In this document: positions 13,275-26,999 of the stretch, in pieces | Numbering within the stretch: position 1 is the stretch's first letter | Layout of the letters: every line of letters starts with the position of its first letter | Assembly: GCA_947179155.2 (NCBI GenBank) | Contig: OX359266.1 | Span: 41,751,039-41,815,038, forward strand | Origin: Hedera helix | Taxonomy: Eukaryota > Streptophyta > Magnoliopsida > Apiales > Araliaceae | Direction of reading: 5' to 3' | Length of the DNA stretch: 64,000 nt | Notes under the pieces: generated by a model | The model's input: the letters and a program-made list of their open reading frames with translations, nothing else | Databases searched by the model: none | Told to the model about the DNA's origin: nothing | Made by a program: the position numbers and the translations under genes

Positions 13275-15264
13275 TTCTTCAGTATGATAAAAATAAGAGC
13301 AGATGTGTGTTAATTTGATTATCAGAAGGACCTCCTTCTGGTATCAAATGATAACGCTGTGTTTCGACAAGCTTAACCACCCACCTGAAAATCAACAAAT
13401 ACGCATAAAAAGGTACCAGAGGTACCTCTGATATCTGGATAAGTGTGTTAAGATTTCCCTCCTTTTAGAGCAGGAGTCATTGCTGATAAGTTCCAATATG
13501 GATGAACTGATATGAATAAGAGCCCCCACTGGAATAGATTCTAATCCTTTACATGTTTCGTGGGCTGTGAAAACTCGAGTTGCACCAGCTTAGTTCCGGA
13601 ATCTCGCATGAGGTTCAGGGTCACTAACGAATTCGGGCCCCTAAGGGTATCCGGGGTGCCACTCCCTAACAATACCTTTGTAAAGGGATGGGTATAGGGA
13701 GAGGTGCGTAGAAACAAGTCGGTTAAGCTCGTTCATCGTAATTCGTATTCAGATTTGTAACAAAGTAAGGATCGACCAATGCGTACATAAAACTACATCT
13801 TTATAAAACAATAAGAAAAAATGAATGTATATTTTCATTTAAAATATAAGTGTAATTATGACATTGCATATTTTTAAATTTAAAGTTGATATGACTTATT
13901 TAAAAAAAAAACATAAACCTCATAATTAATAATAATTAACTTTTCAAATAGTCTATTATTATTAAATAATTGATAATAGCATTGATTAAATATAATAAAT
14001 TCACATTAATTTTAAATTGTCTCAAATTAACTTGAAAATTTTAAAATGACTTCTACATTTAGGAAAATATAGAGCATTTCATTTTTTATTTGTTCTTGGA
14101 AAGAGAATTTTTTATATATAAAATGCAAAATCCTTTTTAAACATTTTTTTTTTCATTATTTTAGTATAAAGAGTATTCTTAACAATCTCCTATTTTGGTC
14201 TCACTTGTCAAAATATGTAACAAAAACTTTAAATGGGAGAGACCGTTTAATACTTCCAAGGGTAGGGGATTAAATAGTATCCATTTTTAGGGTATAAATT
14301 TTATTAAAAAAAAATTGATATGTATTGCAAATATTTAAATCAATCCTTTTGATTGTCTGTTAAATAAATAAGTATTAGTTGTAATCTTTTTGAAGATATG
14401 TGTAATAAATAAAATTCTCTTATAATTTTATCGATCTCATATATTGATACGATTCACAATTATAATTTAACATAAATTTGTCATACTATATAACATAACT
14501 CTCTTAAAAACAAAAGAGTTCAAAAAATTTAAGATGACTAGAGTCTTATCCCTCCATAATCCTTGCAAGCAAAATTGGAACGGATTGGAAAGTCTCCCTC
14601 CGAGACTCTCTCGAAAGCATGATGAACTTTCTGTTCTTTAACCCTTTATTCAATACAAATGAACAAGGAGCGCTAGTTCATCTACCGTCTACCTAATCTT
14701 ATATGTTGATCTGCTTCACAGGCTGTTAAAGTGAAATACTACTAAATAATTTTTTATCTACCACACCTTATTATAAACACGCGTCGAAAAAAAATTATCT
14801 ACTTAATACTTTCAAATTTGGTAGCTGTTCACGCTGCTCTGCATCTAAAATATTGTCATCAAGGTCGGTTGTAATACATCTAATGGTGCTTCTCACATAT
14901 TTGAGCAATACCTCCATCGCTCTAAAAACAATCACAAACAATTTTTCATGGATAAATAAATATATATCATCCACAAAAGTGATAACAAGTTTCAACCAAA
15001 AAAGAGAAAAGAAAATTAATTGTCATCTAACAATTTCTTTTACCTGCATTTTATTCATCAAATAAAAACACCTTCCATAGCCTCTAGCTTCAACTCTTCG
15101 CAATGATTTTCTAGCAACGAATCCGACCCCAAAGAATAGTAGCACATCTAAAAATGGGATAGGAGGCATAAGTCATAAAATTATGCTCAGCACGTATTCA
15201 GTAGCAGACAACCCAAAAAACCTCGGTAGCAAGTTATAAAATGTAAAACAAAAGAAATTTGATT
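13275..15264. other. Element leader remnant, then AT-rich intergenic DNA
   Basis: About 13275-13800 has higher GC than its surroundings and lies upstream of the minus-strand gag, so it is probably leader or LTR of the Tat-type element. I could not define LTR ends or a primer-binding site. About 13800-15000 is AT-rich with no recognisable gene. The last 200-300 bases are the likely 3' UTR and flank of the CCCH gene. Confidence 0.4.
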
Positions 15265-18200
15265 TCAGTCAGATTGATCATGTGGAAGCTCTGCTGAAGC
15301 TGGCAAGGAATGCGAGGGAGATCCAGCCTGTTCTGGAGATTCTTCAGGAGTTTTAGCATTAAGTTTATTGTTGCTTGCAGCTTCAAGTGTCCCCATCCAG
15401 CCAGGAAAGTTTGGTGACTTCGAGGGAGAAGTCTCAGATGAATGGATCACCGGCGAATTTCTTTGATAAGGGAAGACCGATGAATCAAGTATGGATAAAG
15501 TAGGCATGTTCGGACTGTAATTATATGAATATCCCAATAAAGGGTGATCATATTTACAAGTGGGACCATACTTGCAAAGCCCATATAGAGTATAATATGA
15601 ACATACAGCTTGCCCCTATATTAACAATGATACAGTCAATTGTATGCGAAGAGACCAAGTAAATAAAGCACTAAAACCATGTTTTTTTTTATTTGTAACA
15701 GCCTCATAAATTTTAATGCAGCACCAATGAACTGTAGCACATGCATGAGTTTAACTTACAGGTCTCAAAGGAAGGCCAAGTGGGCCCAAGGAACTGGCTG
15801 CTAATTGGGCAATCTTTTCTCTTGGGTGATTGAACTTGCAATCTGATCCATATTTGCAGCTTCCAGTATTCATGAAATACCGGCATGCTGGTTGATCAGG
15901 TCTCTCGGGCAGATGAGAAACTGCTGTAGATGAAGGAGGTACCTGCCCACTGAATCCTGACTCACCAAAGACATTGGTGGATGCTAAAGGGCTCAAACTA
16001 CCCTAACAGACATGAAAGAAACAGAAGAAGGATTTTATTAGCTCAGCGAAACCCATCCATCACTTGTTGTGTTCTAGTATAAAGTTACAATTTAAAAAGC
16101 AGCAACACATGAGAACTAAAAAAATGCGAATCAACCAATGCTTCAACAACAGGAAACTGTCAGAAGATACTATAATCAAAACAATTGATTACATTGATGA
16201 ACAGAAGAAATCTAAATATCAACAGATATGATCATCTGCTCCATAAACTTTCCCTTCTACCCAACCATCATATTTTATCAAGACACAAAAAGAAAAAAGG
16301 AACGAAAGAAAAAGTAGACACACTATCCTATTTAATAGTTGTGTAGTTAACCATCTAACTGAATGACTGTCATTGTCGAATCGAACCACTTCATTGCAAA
16401 ACAAATTGTAATGAATGCAGAAACCAAAACTCAAAATTGTAAGCAAAGCACTATACAAATTGTCATTGGCCAAATTAAGAGTTGAATCAGTTGAATATTC
16501 AATAGTTGTTATTCCATACTTAAGTTTTGAAGTTAGGTGTCAAACTATTAAGGAAAACTAATTGGCAGGTTTTCCAAGTTTATCCTGTAATCAGTAGACG
16601 ACCAACCATGCCAATAACTCCATTCTAATTGTGGACAAAGGAAGAAACATGAAGGAATCACAAACTCATTTCGAAGTCTAAAGCTTTATTAAGTGCATCC
16701 AAAAAAAATCAAAATATCAACAATCATATTGTTTTATTATTTGCATATGCTCAGTTGTGGTACAGGATAAGACAATATCACCACAAGGCAGTGAACTAAT
16801 CACAAAGCATGATATGATACAGTAAAAGGCATTCCTAGATCTAAATAGCCCTCAAACTTAAGTTATGTGATTCGACAAACTAGCATAAGTCAAGGTTTCT
16901 CTCTATCCAGTCCCCTGAAATAAAATCAAAAAATAATCCTACACAATTTGCTACTGCAAAACAGAGTAGGATATTTACACATTCCTCATTTCAAAGAATT
17001 GGTCATTTAATTGCTGTTACATCTTTCAGACTAATGCATAAACAATATTATCTCGAAGTAAAAAGTTTTTGCAAGCAAATAATACATTCTTCTGATTTGG
17101 AAACCGAAGTAAACTGATACGTTTCACCACTGACCATTAAATGAAAAATTATTCATAATCAGTATTACAAACAGCCACACATCCAAGTCAACTAAGTACA
17201 TAACAAATATTCAGTTTACTATTCAAGAGGAAAACTAATATTCATTTTTGCTACCTGACTAGAATCTACCCACAAAGGACACCGATATAGGCATTGTGTG
17301 ATAATGGTCACAAAACTTATTATAGTTAAGTATCAGCAATTCAGCATACAACATAATCGTTAGGTGTAACGCAGAAAGGAAAGAACTGCAATACCTAGTA
17401 GAACTGCAGTACATTACTGTTTGTTCAATAAGAAATGATAACTCCCCAATACAAAAGGAAAATGACTATAAAATCTAACAGCCAATACTAGCATGAACAA
17501 TCTTGCACTTTAGAGGCAGGGAAGAAAATACTTGCAAAAAGATTCTGATAATCAAATGATAATATGGGACTTTATCCTAATGAACAAAAAAAAAATATTT
17601 AAAATAATTTCCACGACTATAGAGGTATCATCCACATTCATAGAGAAGCAAAAGCCAAAAAACAAAACACTCCTTCATACAAACAGAACATGCTAGGAAA
17701 GAAATCATTCCGACCAATTCAGAACCATAAACACACACAATTCCATACCTCTAGAATAGAGCAGCTGAATGTGAAAGATAAACTTAAAATCCTTAAATAC
17801 CGTAGAACTTTCCAATAAGAGAGCTAGTGCACAAATGAACATAAAAAGATTGCACTCTACACTGGTCATTACAAGGAACTCTTACTAACCATGTATGTAC
17901 TCCATCCTGGTGCGGGTACAATGCCTTGAGGAGGATAAATAACTGGCATATAGGTCTGGGGCCCTTCTGAGCGAGGAGCAGATAGATATGTTGATTTTGT
18001 TAATGACCACGAAGGAAGTCCGCCTGTATACGATACACCTGATGAAGGTAAAATGGATAAACCAGTAGATCCATATGCATCAGGCCCTGTAACAGGGAAA
18101 GCAGATCCAGCAGATTCAGGCTGAGGCTGAGGATGATGGAACTTGCATCCAATTCCAAATTTACATGCTCCAGTGCGCATGTAATAGGGACATGACTTCT

Positions 18201-20073
18201 CTTCCTAAACGAGTTGCATAAGAAAATTAGATATCAGATCAAGGGAGAATTTTGCATATGGATACAAGCACTGGCAGAGCAAGGATTTTATCATGTGGGT
18301 CACACAAGACATGTAGAAGGAAGTTTTGCTCAGTTGATACTAAGAAAATTGTCAGTCAAGGAAATGAGCCAAACAGGATAAGGATAAGCACCTGACGCAT
18401 GGGAAGCCCTAAAGTGTTCAATACAACTGGTCCAGCACCATGTCTGTCCCGTGGATGATGATATTTACACGATGATCCATATTTGCAAGTACCTGTCTTC
18501 AGAAAATACTGCAATGGACAATTATCAATTTCATCATTTAACACACTTGTTTACTCACCCAACTAAAAAAATCTCAGCTTATCAGTGTCGTATACCTTGA
18601 CTGCTTGGCTCCACAAAATAGTCTACAGTTTTACCATAAAACAAGCATTATTAATGTGGTAATTGACATGAAGCATCACATGCTTCAGTGAGAAAGAATC
18701 TGCCCATGGCCAAGGCTTCTCACAAACAACTAGACCACAACTGACTTGAGGTTAACTTGTTTGGCAAAGGATTGATATAAGAAGCGAAAGAAGACAAAAC
18801 ACATGACAAGCGTGTGTAGCAGATTATTAGTACACTAGCAGATTCTACCAAATGAAGGTAAAATTTGTTTGATTATCAGATAATAACAACTGAACACCCC
18901 TGACTCGAACACTATTTTACAAAGATTTACATCTAAAAAGAATCCATGCAATTCTCCTGGGATACTTTCTACAGTAACAAAGCCAACTATCAAAAATGGA
19001 AATATGGCAGGTGAGCTGGAACAAGTTACTTTATGACCTTATCTGGATCTGGATCACCTTTCAAACAACTTTTGTTTGGTGGAGTGTCTGAAGTGAACTT
19101 CCCATTAAAACTATCTCTCTTGACTAACTCTTTCACACCATAGTTAAACACAACAATCCCATTTCAAGCCATCAAAAGCAATGCAAAGTATGAAATGAAA
19201 AAATGTCAAACAGAATAATCTCAAATGATAAAGAATTTTACCCCACAATCAGGTTGTCCAACTCTTTCTGGTAGTTCACCTCCATATTGACATATCTGTA
19301 AATTAATTCGACCACAAACAATAAATAATGTACAATAGAGAACCTTAAAAAATCACTGTGGACCACCAATAAAAAACTAAGAATTTAGTACTATTTTATG
19401 CAAGCTTCACTCTTTAAATTATACTACCTATTAGGCAAACGACAAATGCTAAAAATCTATTACCTGCCCTAAATTAGAAGGATGATTAAATCGACACTTG
19501 ACTCCATAGCCGCACATTCCAGTCCTCATATAATATATGCAATCTGGTTCTCCCGGACGATCTGGATAAGGAATGGAATCAGCAGTACCACCACCATCCT
19601 GTTTTTCACTAGTCTGAACTCTAAGCCTCCTTATAGCTTCTGCAATCCCAAAATCTCAAAAGAAATCAACACAAACAAATACAATACAAATATAGACAAC
19701 GAGGAATAAAATATACCAATCTCAGAACTTCCAGATAAACATAGTTAAAAAGGAACTTTTGTAAGTAAACAATAGAAGAAACAGGTAATTACACTAATAA
19801 AAATGCCATTTACAGTAACAAATGCATCGATATATAGCAAAACAGCAATCAAAGAACTGATCGTATCAAAAGATCACTGCTTTAAATTCAAGCGTTCTAA
19901 TCATTAGGGGGAAAATGAAAAAAAATAATAAAAAAATGAAAAAACTAATCCTCTTTGTAGAGTGAAAATACTAAATATAAATTAAAAAAAAAACTACCTT
20001 GAATGTTATCGACGGAGGGATTGGAAGAATTGGACACACCAACATTCCTCTTCACCTGCCGATTATCCGGCAT
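15265..20073 (-). CDS. Plant CCCH zinc-finger protein with five fingers (ZFN-like)
   Basis: Seven exons, all with GT-AG borders: 20073-19998, 19639-19464, 19295-19242, 18508-18392, 18204-17890, 16002-15760 and 15615-15265. They total 1332 bases, an unbroken frame of 443 residues. Five fingers all fit C-x8-C-x5-C-x3-H: residues 59-78, 101-120, 146-165, 286-305 and 332-351. Linkers carry the PERVGQPDC and LGLPMRQ motifs of plant ZFN-type CCCH proteins, which bind RNA or DNA and usually act in the nucleus or in cytoplasmic granules. Exon 3 (54 bases) ends in PDCG, so the second finger is split by an intron. Intron 5 is about 1.9 kb. The C-terminal ~90 residues are rich in Ser, Pro and Asn and look disordered. 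The start MPDNRQVKRN is the first ATG in a CT-rich leader. The family is confident; the exact orthologue is not. Confidence 0.93.
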
Positions 20074-20600
20074 CGATGTCCGATAACAATATGTTTCTTT
20101 CAAAATAACAATAAACTTGTGTTTTCTGTGTGTACTAGCGCGTGTTGTGAAAGAGGAGAGAGGGAAATTGGGGGAGACAGAGAAATTGAATAAATCCCCT
20201 GTATAATCAACACAATCAAACCAAACAAAAACAGTTGAAAGTATCTAATTTCTCTCTAAATAGTGAAAAAAAGAAAACCAACTGTTTGGAGAAGATCTAT
20301 CAAATCGACAGTATGGTATAAAAAAGCTTATGATTCTACCAAAACTGAAACAAACTTCCTGTGATTGTGAAGAGACAGAATCATCAACATCAAATGGAAA
20401 CTATAAACAAAATCACACCAGCTAATTTGATCATCATCAATATGTTCTATCAATGTCTGAAGCAGAAAATAGATTCTACAGAAGAATTGAAAATTATTCC
20501 GATTTGGTAAATTTCCTTATTCTCTCTTCCTCCTTTTCTTCGTACAAATTTCTCTTCCCTCTTAGCTTTTTGTTCTCTCAGCATTTAGTTTTAGATGTCC
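20074..20600 (-). promoter_or_regulatory. Leader and proximal upstream region of the CCCH gene
   Basis: Directly upstream of the start codon the sense strand is rich in CT runs (about 20150-20190), typical of plant 5' leaders. I see no convincing TATA box at a fixed distance, so the transcription start is not placed. Confidence 0.35.
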
Positions 20601-20760
20601 TTGCCCCTTGGGTCTGAAAACCCCGAATTTAATACTATTAAATTAAATTAAAGTTTCTTTCACTCGTGTACGAATAATAAAATAATAAGATGTCAGAATG
20701 AGAAGACAAAATTATCCCCACATTGTCATTTCAAAGAAAAACTATTCAGTGTTTCTGCAT

Positions 20761-20886
20761 TATTGTTATATAATGTTTTAAATTAATTATATTATTTTAA
20801 CATATATAATAAATTTATATATAAAAGATTTATTATATATATTAAAATAATAATATATAATTAATTTGAAATATTATATGACAATA
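20761..20886. repeat. MITE-like AT-rich hairpin
   Basis: The left arm starts TATTGTTATATAATGTTTTA. It is mirrored by a right arm ending ATATTATATGACAATA, around a loop near 20818-20828. The arms are about 55-60 bases with few mismatches. No target duplication can be assigned in such AT-rich sequence. Confidence 0.6.
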
Positions 20887-21479
20887 CTTTTAAAATACGG
20901 AATAATTTCTCCATTTCAAGGGTGACTTGGAGAGGTGATTTCTGTCATTTAATCGGTCTCAATTAATATAGGCCAATGCGACATTACAATAAAAGTAATA
21001 TTAATTTAATAATAACTATTGTTTAAAATATTAATTATTATTAAAATACTTCAATATAACAATAAATAAAATTTAAAGGTTTAAATGTCACAAAAATAAT
21101 CGATAATAAGTATTATTTAAATATTAATGTAAAATTATTAAATATATATTCTTTTGAGGATTTATATGAATATATATATATTTTGTCTTTCCTAAGTAAC
21201 TTGTGATTTAAAATTTGAAAATACTTCCTGTCTATATATATGTGATCTAAAATTTAAAAATACTGTGTGTCTATATATTTATATATCGTCCGTCTCGAGG
21301 CTTATTCTAACTTTTTTATTACCTTCATTCTACTCGTGTGGCATTCTAGTAAAACTATTTAAAATAAATATTATAAAAATCTTTGGACATATATTGACTT
21401 TCCTGTTCTTATTAATTACTTGGAATATGTTCCAAATGTTAGGTACACAATTACGAAACATGGATTCTCTCTCTGTCGT

Positions 21480-21525
<46 letters not shown>

Positions 21526-22440
21526 GAATAATTCTTGTCGATATAACTAATATAATAATTAAATATTATATTTAATATTTTTAAATTAAAAAATTTTAAA
21601 TTATTGTGGACTCTTAATTTCATAATAGAATTAAAAATTTAACTATTAATATAAAAAGATTGATACTCAATCTAGTCATAATTTTTTTTTTAGACAAATA
21701 TTAGTGTGCTATTTATTTCTAACTTAAAATTAGTTCTTGACAAATTTGAGTAATTAATTGATTGACGATAACGGGCTAAAATTTGTATAATATAATATTT
21801 TCGAGTATTCTACACACCTTTCTTTTATTAACAAAGCCGAATGAAAAGTTTGGCAGTATTTATTTACCTCCAGTATCTCTAACCATCGATCAATATGATC
21901 AATGAACAGTATTTTTTGTGGAAAAAAAGGTAGTACTGCAAGTCATTTGGTGGGATCCAGTGAGGAAAAAAAATATATAAAAATTGAAAAGAAAAGGCTT
22001 TTGCATATATATCAAAAAGTATAAAATGAGTTCTTTAAATCCAAACAAAAAAGTATTATCATAACACCAACTAAATCGCATCACCATAACATTTTTTTCT
22101 CTATATTTTTTCTTGAAACTGGACAAAAGATTCTCATACCATGAGTCAAAACCTACTACAATAGTTGCTCTCGATATAGCCCGCAAAAACACCAAAGAGA
22201 TAACACATAATTGTTCGTGCCTGAAGACACGGTGTAGATTAAAATTCTAAAAATACTCTATTACCTAAAGACTCTTTGCAACCTAAAATAACTTACAAAT
22301 CAATTAGAATGAATCTGAACTGTCCCTGTAATTTTTCGCCCAACTTAATTTGCATGTGAAAACATAACAACGGCAATACCCGAAAAATAGAAAAAGGATG
22401 TCAATGCTAAAAGGGTGACCCATGTTGTTTACGTGCAAAT
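20887..22440. other. AT-rich intergenic DNA
   Basis: No gene is recognised. A (TA)n microsatellite of about 40 bases lies at 21483-21523 and accounts for the apparent ORFs there. Short imperfect duplications occur near 21190-21260. Confidence 0.5.
21483..21523. repeat. (TA)n microsatellite
   Basis: An uninterrupted TA dinucleotide run of about 40 bases. Confidence 0.95.
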
Positions 22441-22507
22441 TTTTTTTTTATAATAATAATAATAATAATAAATAAATTATTATTATTATTATAGTATAGT
22501 GATGAAT

Positions 22508-22691
22508 TTGATTTGGGCTGAAAATGTGAGTGAATAGATTTTTAAAAAAAATATGTTGAATTGGAGGGGAAAATGAGAGATAGATTAGTGACCGTTGGAT
22601 TGATTTGGGTTGAAAATGTGAGTGAATAGATTTTTGAAAAAAATATGTTGAATTGGAGGGGAAAATGAGAGATATATTAGTGACCGTTGGA
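22508..22691. repeat. 92-bp tandem duplication
   Basis: The block starting TTGATTTGGG at 22508 is repeated from 22600, nearly identical over 92 bases. A 22-26 bp duplication ending AACCGCTCTATTT follows at about 22760-22811. The apparent minus-strand ORF here is this repeat. Confidence 0.85.
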
Positions 22692-22811
22692 TGTTGAAAC
22701 CCCAAATAATTTTAGATTGTTGGGTGTTGAAGCCTAAATTGATTTGAGGCCGTTGAATGTTGAAAATTTAGAATTTGAACCGCTCTATTTAGAATTTGAA
22801 CCGCTCTATTT

Positions 22812-23583
22812 TCAGACCTGAACCGATCATCGAGCCGAAAAAGTTACCGGGTGGATGGGTGATTAGTCCAACTAGTGGTCGAACCGTTATTAAACCGGTA
22901 ACGTCATTAATATGTAATAAATAATTAAATATATTAATTATTATTATATATTATATATAATATTTAGTAAATATGTAAAATTAATCAATTTATCTTTACA
23001 AAAAAAAATTAAACCTATTTGTACAATATTTACTTCATACAATTCAAATAAATACTAAATTTATATAATAAAAAAAGATATTAAATCATGATCATAACTC
23101 AAAATTCAAGACTCAAGAGTGATAAAATCAAACACAAATGAACATAAACATCTTTATGATACATTCAATCAAATTTGGTAAAAAAAATAAATTTATTTGC
23201 ACAATATTTACTTTATACAATTCAAATAAATACTAAATTTATATGAAAAGAAAAATATTAAATTATGATCATAACTCAAAATTCAATCAAAAATACATTT
23301 AATCAAGTTTAAATGTTTAAATTTAAAAATATATATATATAAAAAAAGAGATAGAGAATCGATAAAATCGGTGACCCAGTGATCGGGTCACTAGATCAAC
23401 TCGTTTAACCGTCAGGTCAACTCTTCGACCGCTAGGTCACTGATTTTAACCGTTTTTTGACTAAATTTAATTTTTTTATTTGAACTTAACCGAATAATCG
23501 ATCAATACCAATTTTATCGGTCAGATCAACGGTCCAATCCAGAATTCAATCCGGATTTGATAACAATGCCCAAAAATACTAAA
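22812..23583. other. Probable DNA-transposon relic with CCGGT/CGGTC-rich ends
   Basis: Blocks rich in GAACCG, GTCGAACCG and CCGGTAACG at 22812-22905, and in CGGTGACC and CGGTCAGATC at 23360-23570, flank AT-rich filler. They resemble edges of small plant DNA transposons, but I could not match the termini or find target duplications. Confidence 0.3.
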
Positions 23584-25989
23584 TCTATTATATATATTAA
23601 AATGCAGTACATAACACAGTTGCTTGACAAGTGACTTTCTCACAATGAAACACATGTCTTACGTATTTAATACCCTCAATCCTTACTACGATTTTGGGAA
23701 TTTACTCCACTTTTTGTAATTTTCTAATATTATATATTTTATATAATTATACCGTACATATAACTTACTTCTCAAATTACTAACAATAATTACCCATTAA
23801 ATTCGGCTTTTGGAATTTTAAAATATCATATACCATTTATAATATTATATTTTACATTATATCATACATATTATTATTAAATAAATAATAACAAAATTGA
23901 GCTGAACCGTTACTCCTGCTTTTCGTATTTTATAATATTATACTACACATTATACCTTAAACAAGTAAAAAAATACAATTTACTAACCATTATATACCAT
24001 TTTCAATATTATACCACACACAAATAATAACAAAATTATTTTTATAATGTATGGTATAATCTACACGATCATTACAAATCTAAATTTAATTATGTTCAAA
24101 CATAATTATTATATCCTAAAAACAAAATCAGTACATATCTAAACTGTTTTGATAATCTCAAGTGCTCTGTTAATCTCAATTGCAAAAATGTTATCATTAC
24201 TAATTTAATTATATTATAGCGTAATATTATACCATTTATTTACACTTATATAACAATATTAATTATATTACAGCGTAATATTACACCATTTATCTCAATC
24301 CCACGTTAAATCTAAACTTATGCCACGTGTCGCTCTATGATGAAACATTATTGAAAATGTTACTCGCAGCTTGTACTTTCAATGAAACTTTAATACACTC
24401 ATTTTTTTAATTATTTCACATACACAGAATAATTCAACATATCTTAATTCTATATACATATCACATCTCACAATTGGATATTTCTATATTTTTTCGGTTT
24501 TCAAAAATCATACCATACTCACCATAAAAATAATTATTTTTACATTCAGACTATTATCACAGACAATAAAATTATTTTAACTCATACAATTCACGCCTAT
24601 GTATTAAACTTTTAAAAATTAATTTTATCTCACCAAAAAAATATTAATTCCATAATTACACAATAAAATTGTAATATAACCAATAAATATATTGCGATTA
24701 CAAAATTGCATCAAATCCATGTTATGACTGTCATGCAACAATTTCTAATTTTTTTTACATATAATATTAATTATTTGATAATATTATTAGATCCCCAACT
24801 TCTTACAACTCTCCCAACCAAAAATAAAACTTTTCCGTAAATATTGCATTAGAATTCAAAACTAAATCCATAATTATTTTATCCAATACATTCAGATTTG
24901 TACATATAATATTATTGTTTTTTACTTCCCAAAGTTGTTGCAAATAACTCTACCACAAAAAATATTGCATAATTTAAGCAATCTCAATTTGATTTTATCA
25001 AATTAATTCAGTTTATAATATTATCCAATTAAAATCCCATTAATTTTAGCAATCTCAAATCCTTAAATCACATTAATATAATCTTAACAAATCAGAATAC
25101 TATCATAAAAAATAGAATGTAACACATAAATATGACTGTCATTCAATAATTCTAAATTGTTGCAAATAAGTCTATCACCTAAAAATATTTCATAATTTAA
25201 GCAATCTCAATTTGATCTTATCAAATTAATTCAGTTTTGAATATTATCCAATTAAAATCTCATTAATTTAAGCAATCTCAAATTGAATATAACACAATCG
25301 AATATTATCCAATAAATTAAAAATTCAATATTATCCCGTTAAAATATATAAGTATAACACAAAAAATAATATTAATTTTTTTTGTCACAAATCATATAAA
25401 ATTGCAAAATTAAAGAAATACCAAATAGATAATAATCCAATTTTATGTATGGTTGGTCTACACAATTTTTATAATAACCCTATAAATATATACCACCTAT
25501 TTCATTCTAAATCACACCACATAACAGTTTTCTTCTTTATATATTTTGCTTCTATATGGTAAGCTTATTTTTCTTTTGTTATTGCTTTTTTCTATTTCTA
25601 TTACATTCTGTTTCTTTGCCTCGTCATGAATCTGACTTCAAATTTTCTTTCTACTTCTACTTCATTTTGAACCTTTGTCTCACCACGAATCTAACTTCAA
25701 CTTTTTTGTTGTTTGATTATTTAGCTGGCGCAACTACTAAATACAATTGTGTTGCTGACATCAGTCCTGTAAAGAGAAACAGGAAAAATTATGGAAAATT
25801 AAGGCACAAATAACTAAACTCTGAAATATGCCTTGCTTCTATAAAGATGACTACATAAACAATATTAAGATGATATTGTTGAATAAGAAGATATATATAT
25901 ACATACATAAACTTTACATTTACTATAACAACTTGACATCTACAAATTGTTTACCTTTATTATAACAACTTAACATCTACAAGTTATTC

Positions 25990-26449
25990 CTTCGTAGGAT
26001 GGCAGAATACAAGCCAATATCAAAAGAACACTTTAAAATAAATTTCAACCATTGGTCAAAGAAAACAAAGTTTTTATTATCACTAATTTTGTTGTTAGTC
26101 AGAACGGTGGTTCTTTTAAAGCAACCAAACATCCATATAAGATTAATTTCGTATATTCCACCTCATTGCAATAGTCAAATGATGCTTCAATTCATACATA
26201 TGGACTCCAATTCAGTCCATTTGATCAAATACTAGCTAGCGCAATTAATGATTCCTACTTAGTTGATATGTTTCACAATGATTTTAAAGCCATCTTTTTC
26301 ATACAAATTTTACTATTTAACTGTATAATTGTAATGTTTTGTGTTTAGATGTTATTGCTCAACTAACTGCAATTGGAGATTTACAACTCAGCATAAACAA
26401 TGGAAAACAATGTAAGAGAGTTAATATTGAATTAACTGATAACATGTAA
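25990..26449 (+). pseudogene. Decayed RPA1-like (DUF223) gene inside the Helitron
   Basis: In one frame, not the longest ORF, the sequence reads IQANIKRTL, stop, then NKFQPLVKENKVFIITNFVV, NGGSFKATKHPYKINFVY, stop, then FSPFDQILASAINDSYLVD. After a likely intron (about 26272-26348, ending TTTAG) it continues DVIAQLTAIGDLQLSINNGK and VNIELTDNM. This matches the order of the DUF223/OB-fold RPA1-like protein encoded by many plant Helitrons, a single-strand DNA-binding helper for rolling-circle transposition. Two in-frame stops and an intron whose borders do not restore the frame show that it is dead. Confidence 0.75.
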
Positions 26450-26970
26450 ACTATACATATTGCTCAAAACTACAATTATATAATAGATTCGTATGAATTT
26501 TTAGTTCTAATGTTGTATTCATATACCAGTCAAACTATATTGACTTGCCGCAATTTCAAATTGATATTATCCAATAATTTGATTTTTGAATTGTTTTATT
26601 ATCTCATTTTTTGCTAATAACTCTGACACATAAATATATGATATTATCCAATAATTTGAATTTTTAATTTTTTTAAAAATAATTCTCAAGCAAAAAAATA
26701 TGTAATATTATCCCATCATTAGACTTTAGAACTTTATTTACAAAAAAAATTCATGCATAATTTTTTTAACTTTTAAATTCCTTAATCAGACAATTTTTTT
26801 TTAATATTATCTCATAAATACAAATCTAAACTGATATTATATCCCAAAATTGCATCAATTCTAAATTGATATTATATATTCCATAATTTTATTTTTATAT
26901 TATTTCAAATTGATTGGTGATCAATCTAAATAATTTTTAATTTTTAATTTTTTTTAACAAAATGAATAAT

Positions 26971-26988
26971 CCCGCCGCAACGCGCGGG
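26971..26988 (+). terminator. Helitron 3' hairpin
   Basis: CCCGC at 26971-26975 pairs with GCGGG at 26984-26988. It sits 7 bases before the terminal CTAG, the standard 3' signal of Helitrons. Confidence 0.85.
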
Positions 26989-26999
26989 GTTGTATCTAG

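Larger units (their letters stand above)
23584..26999 (+). mobile_element. Helitron, non-autonomous, with an RPA-like relic
   Basis: The 5' end is TC (TCTATTATATATATTAAAA) after a host A. The 3' end is CTAG followed by a host T at 27000, as expected for insertion between A and T without target duplication. Seven bases before CTAG is a GC hairpin, CCCGC...GCGGG, at 26971-26988 in otherwise AT-rich DNA, which is the Helitron terminator. The length is 3416 bases. A ~223-bp internal duplication is visible (the CATAATTTAAGCAATC block at 24968 and 25191), along with a smaller one at 24205-24290. No Rep/helicase coding remains. It carries a decayed RPA1-like exon pair near 26000-26450. Confidence 0.88.

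Noticed and set aside
13338..13356. TGGTATCAAATG as a tRNA-Met primer-binding site
   Set aside because: It is on the plus strand while the adjacent gag-pol is on the minus strand, and no LTR end sits next to it.
21265..21623. ORFs at 21265-21531 and 21330-21623
   Set aside because: They are driven by the (TA)n microsatellite, which gives runs of Ile-Tyr on both strands.
25999..26235. 78-codon ORF starting MAEYKPISK
   Set aside because: The conserved RPA-like protein lies in a different frame of the same stretch. This ORF is a shadow.
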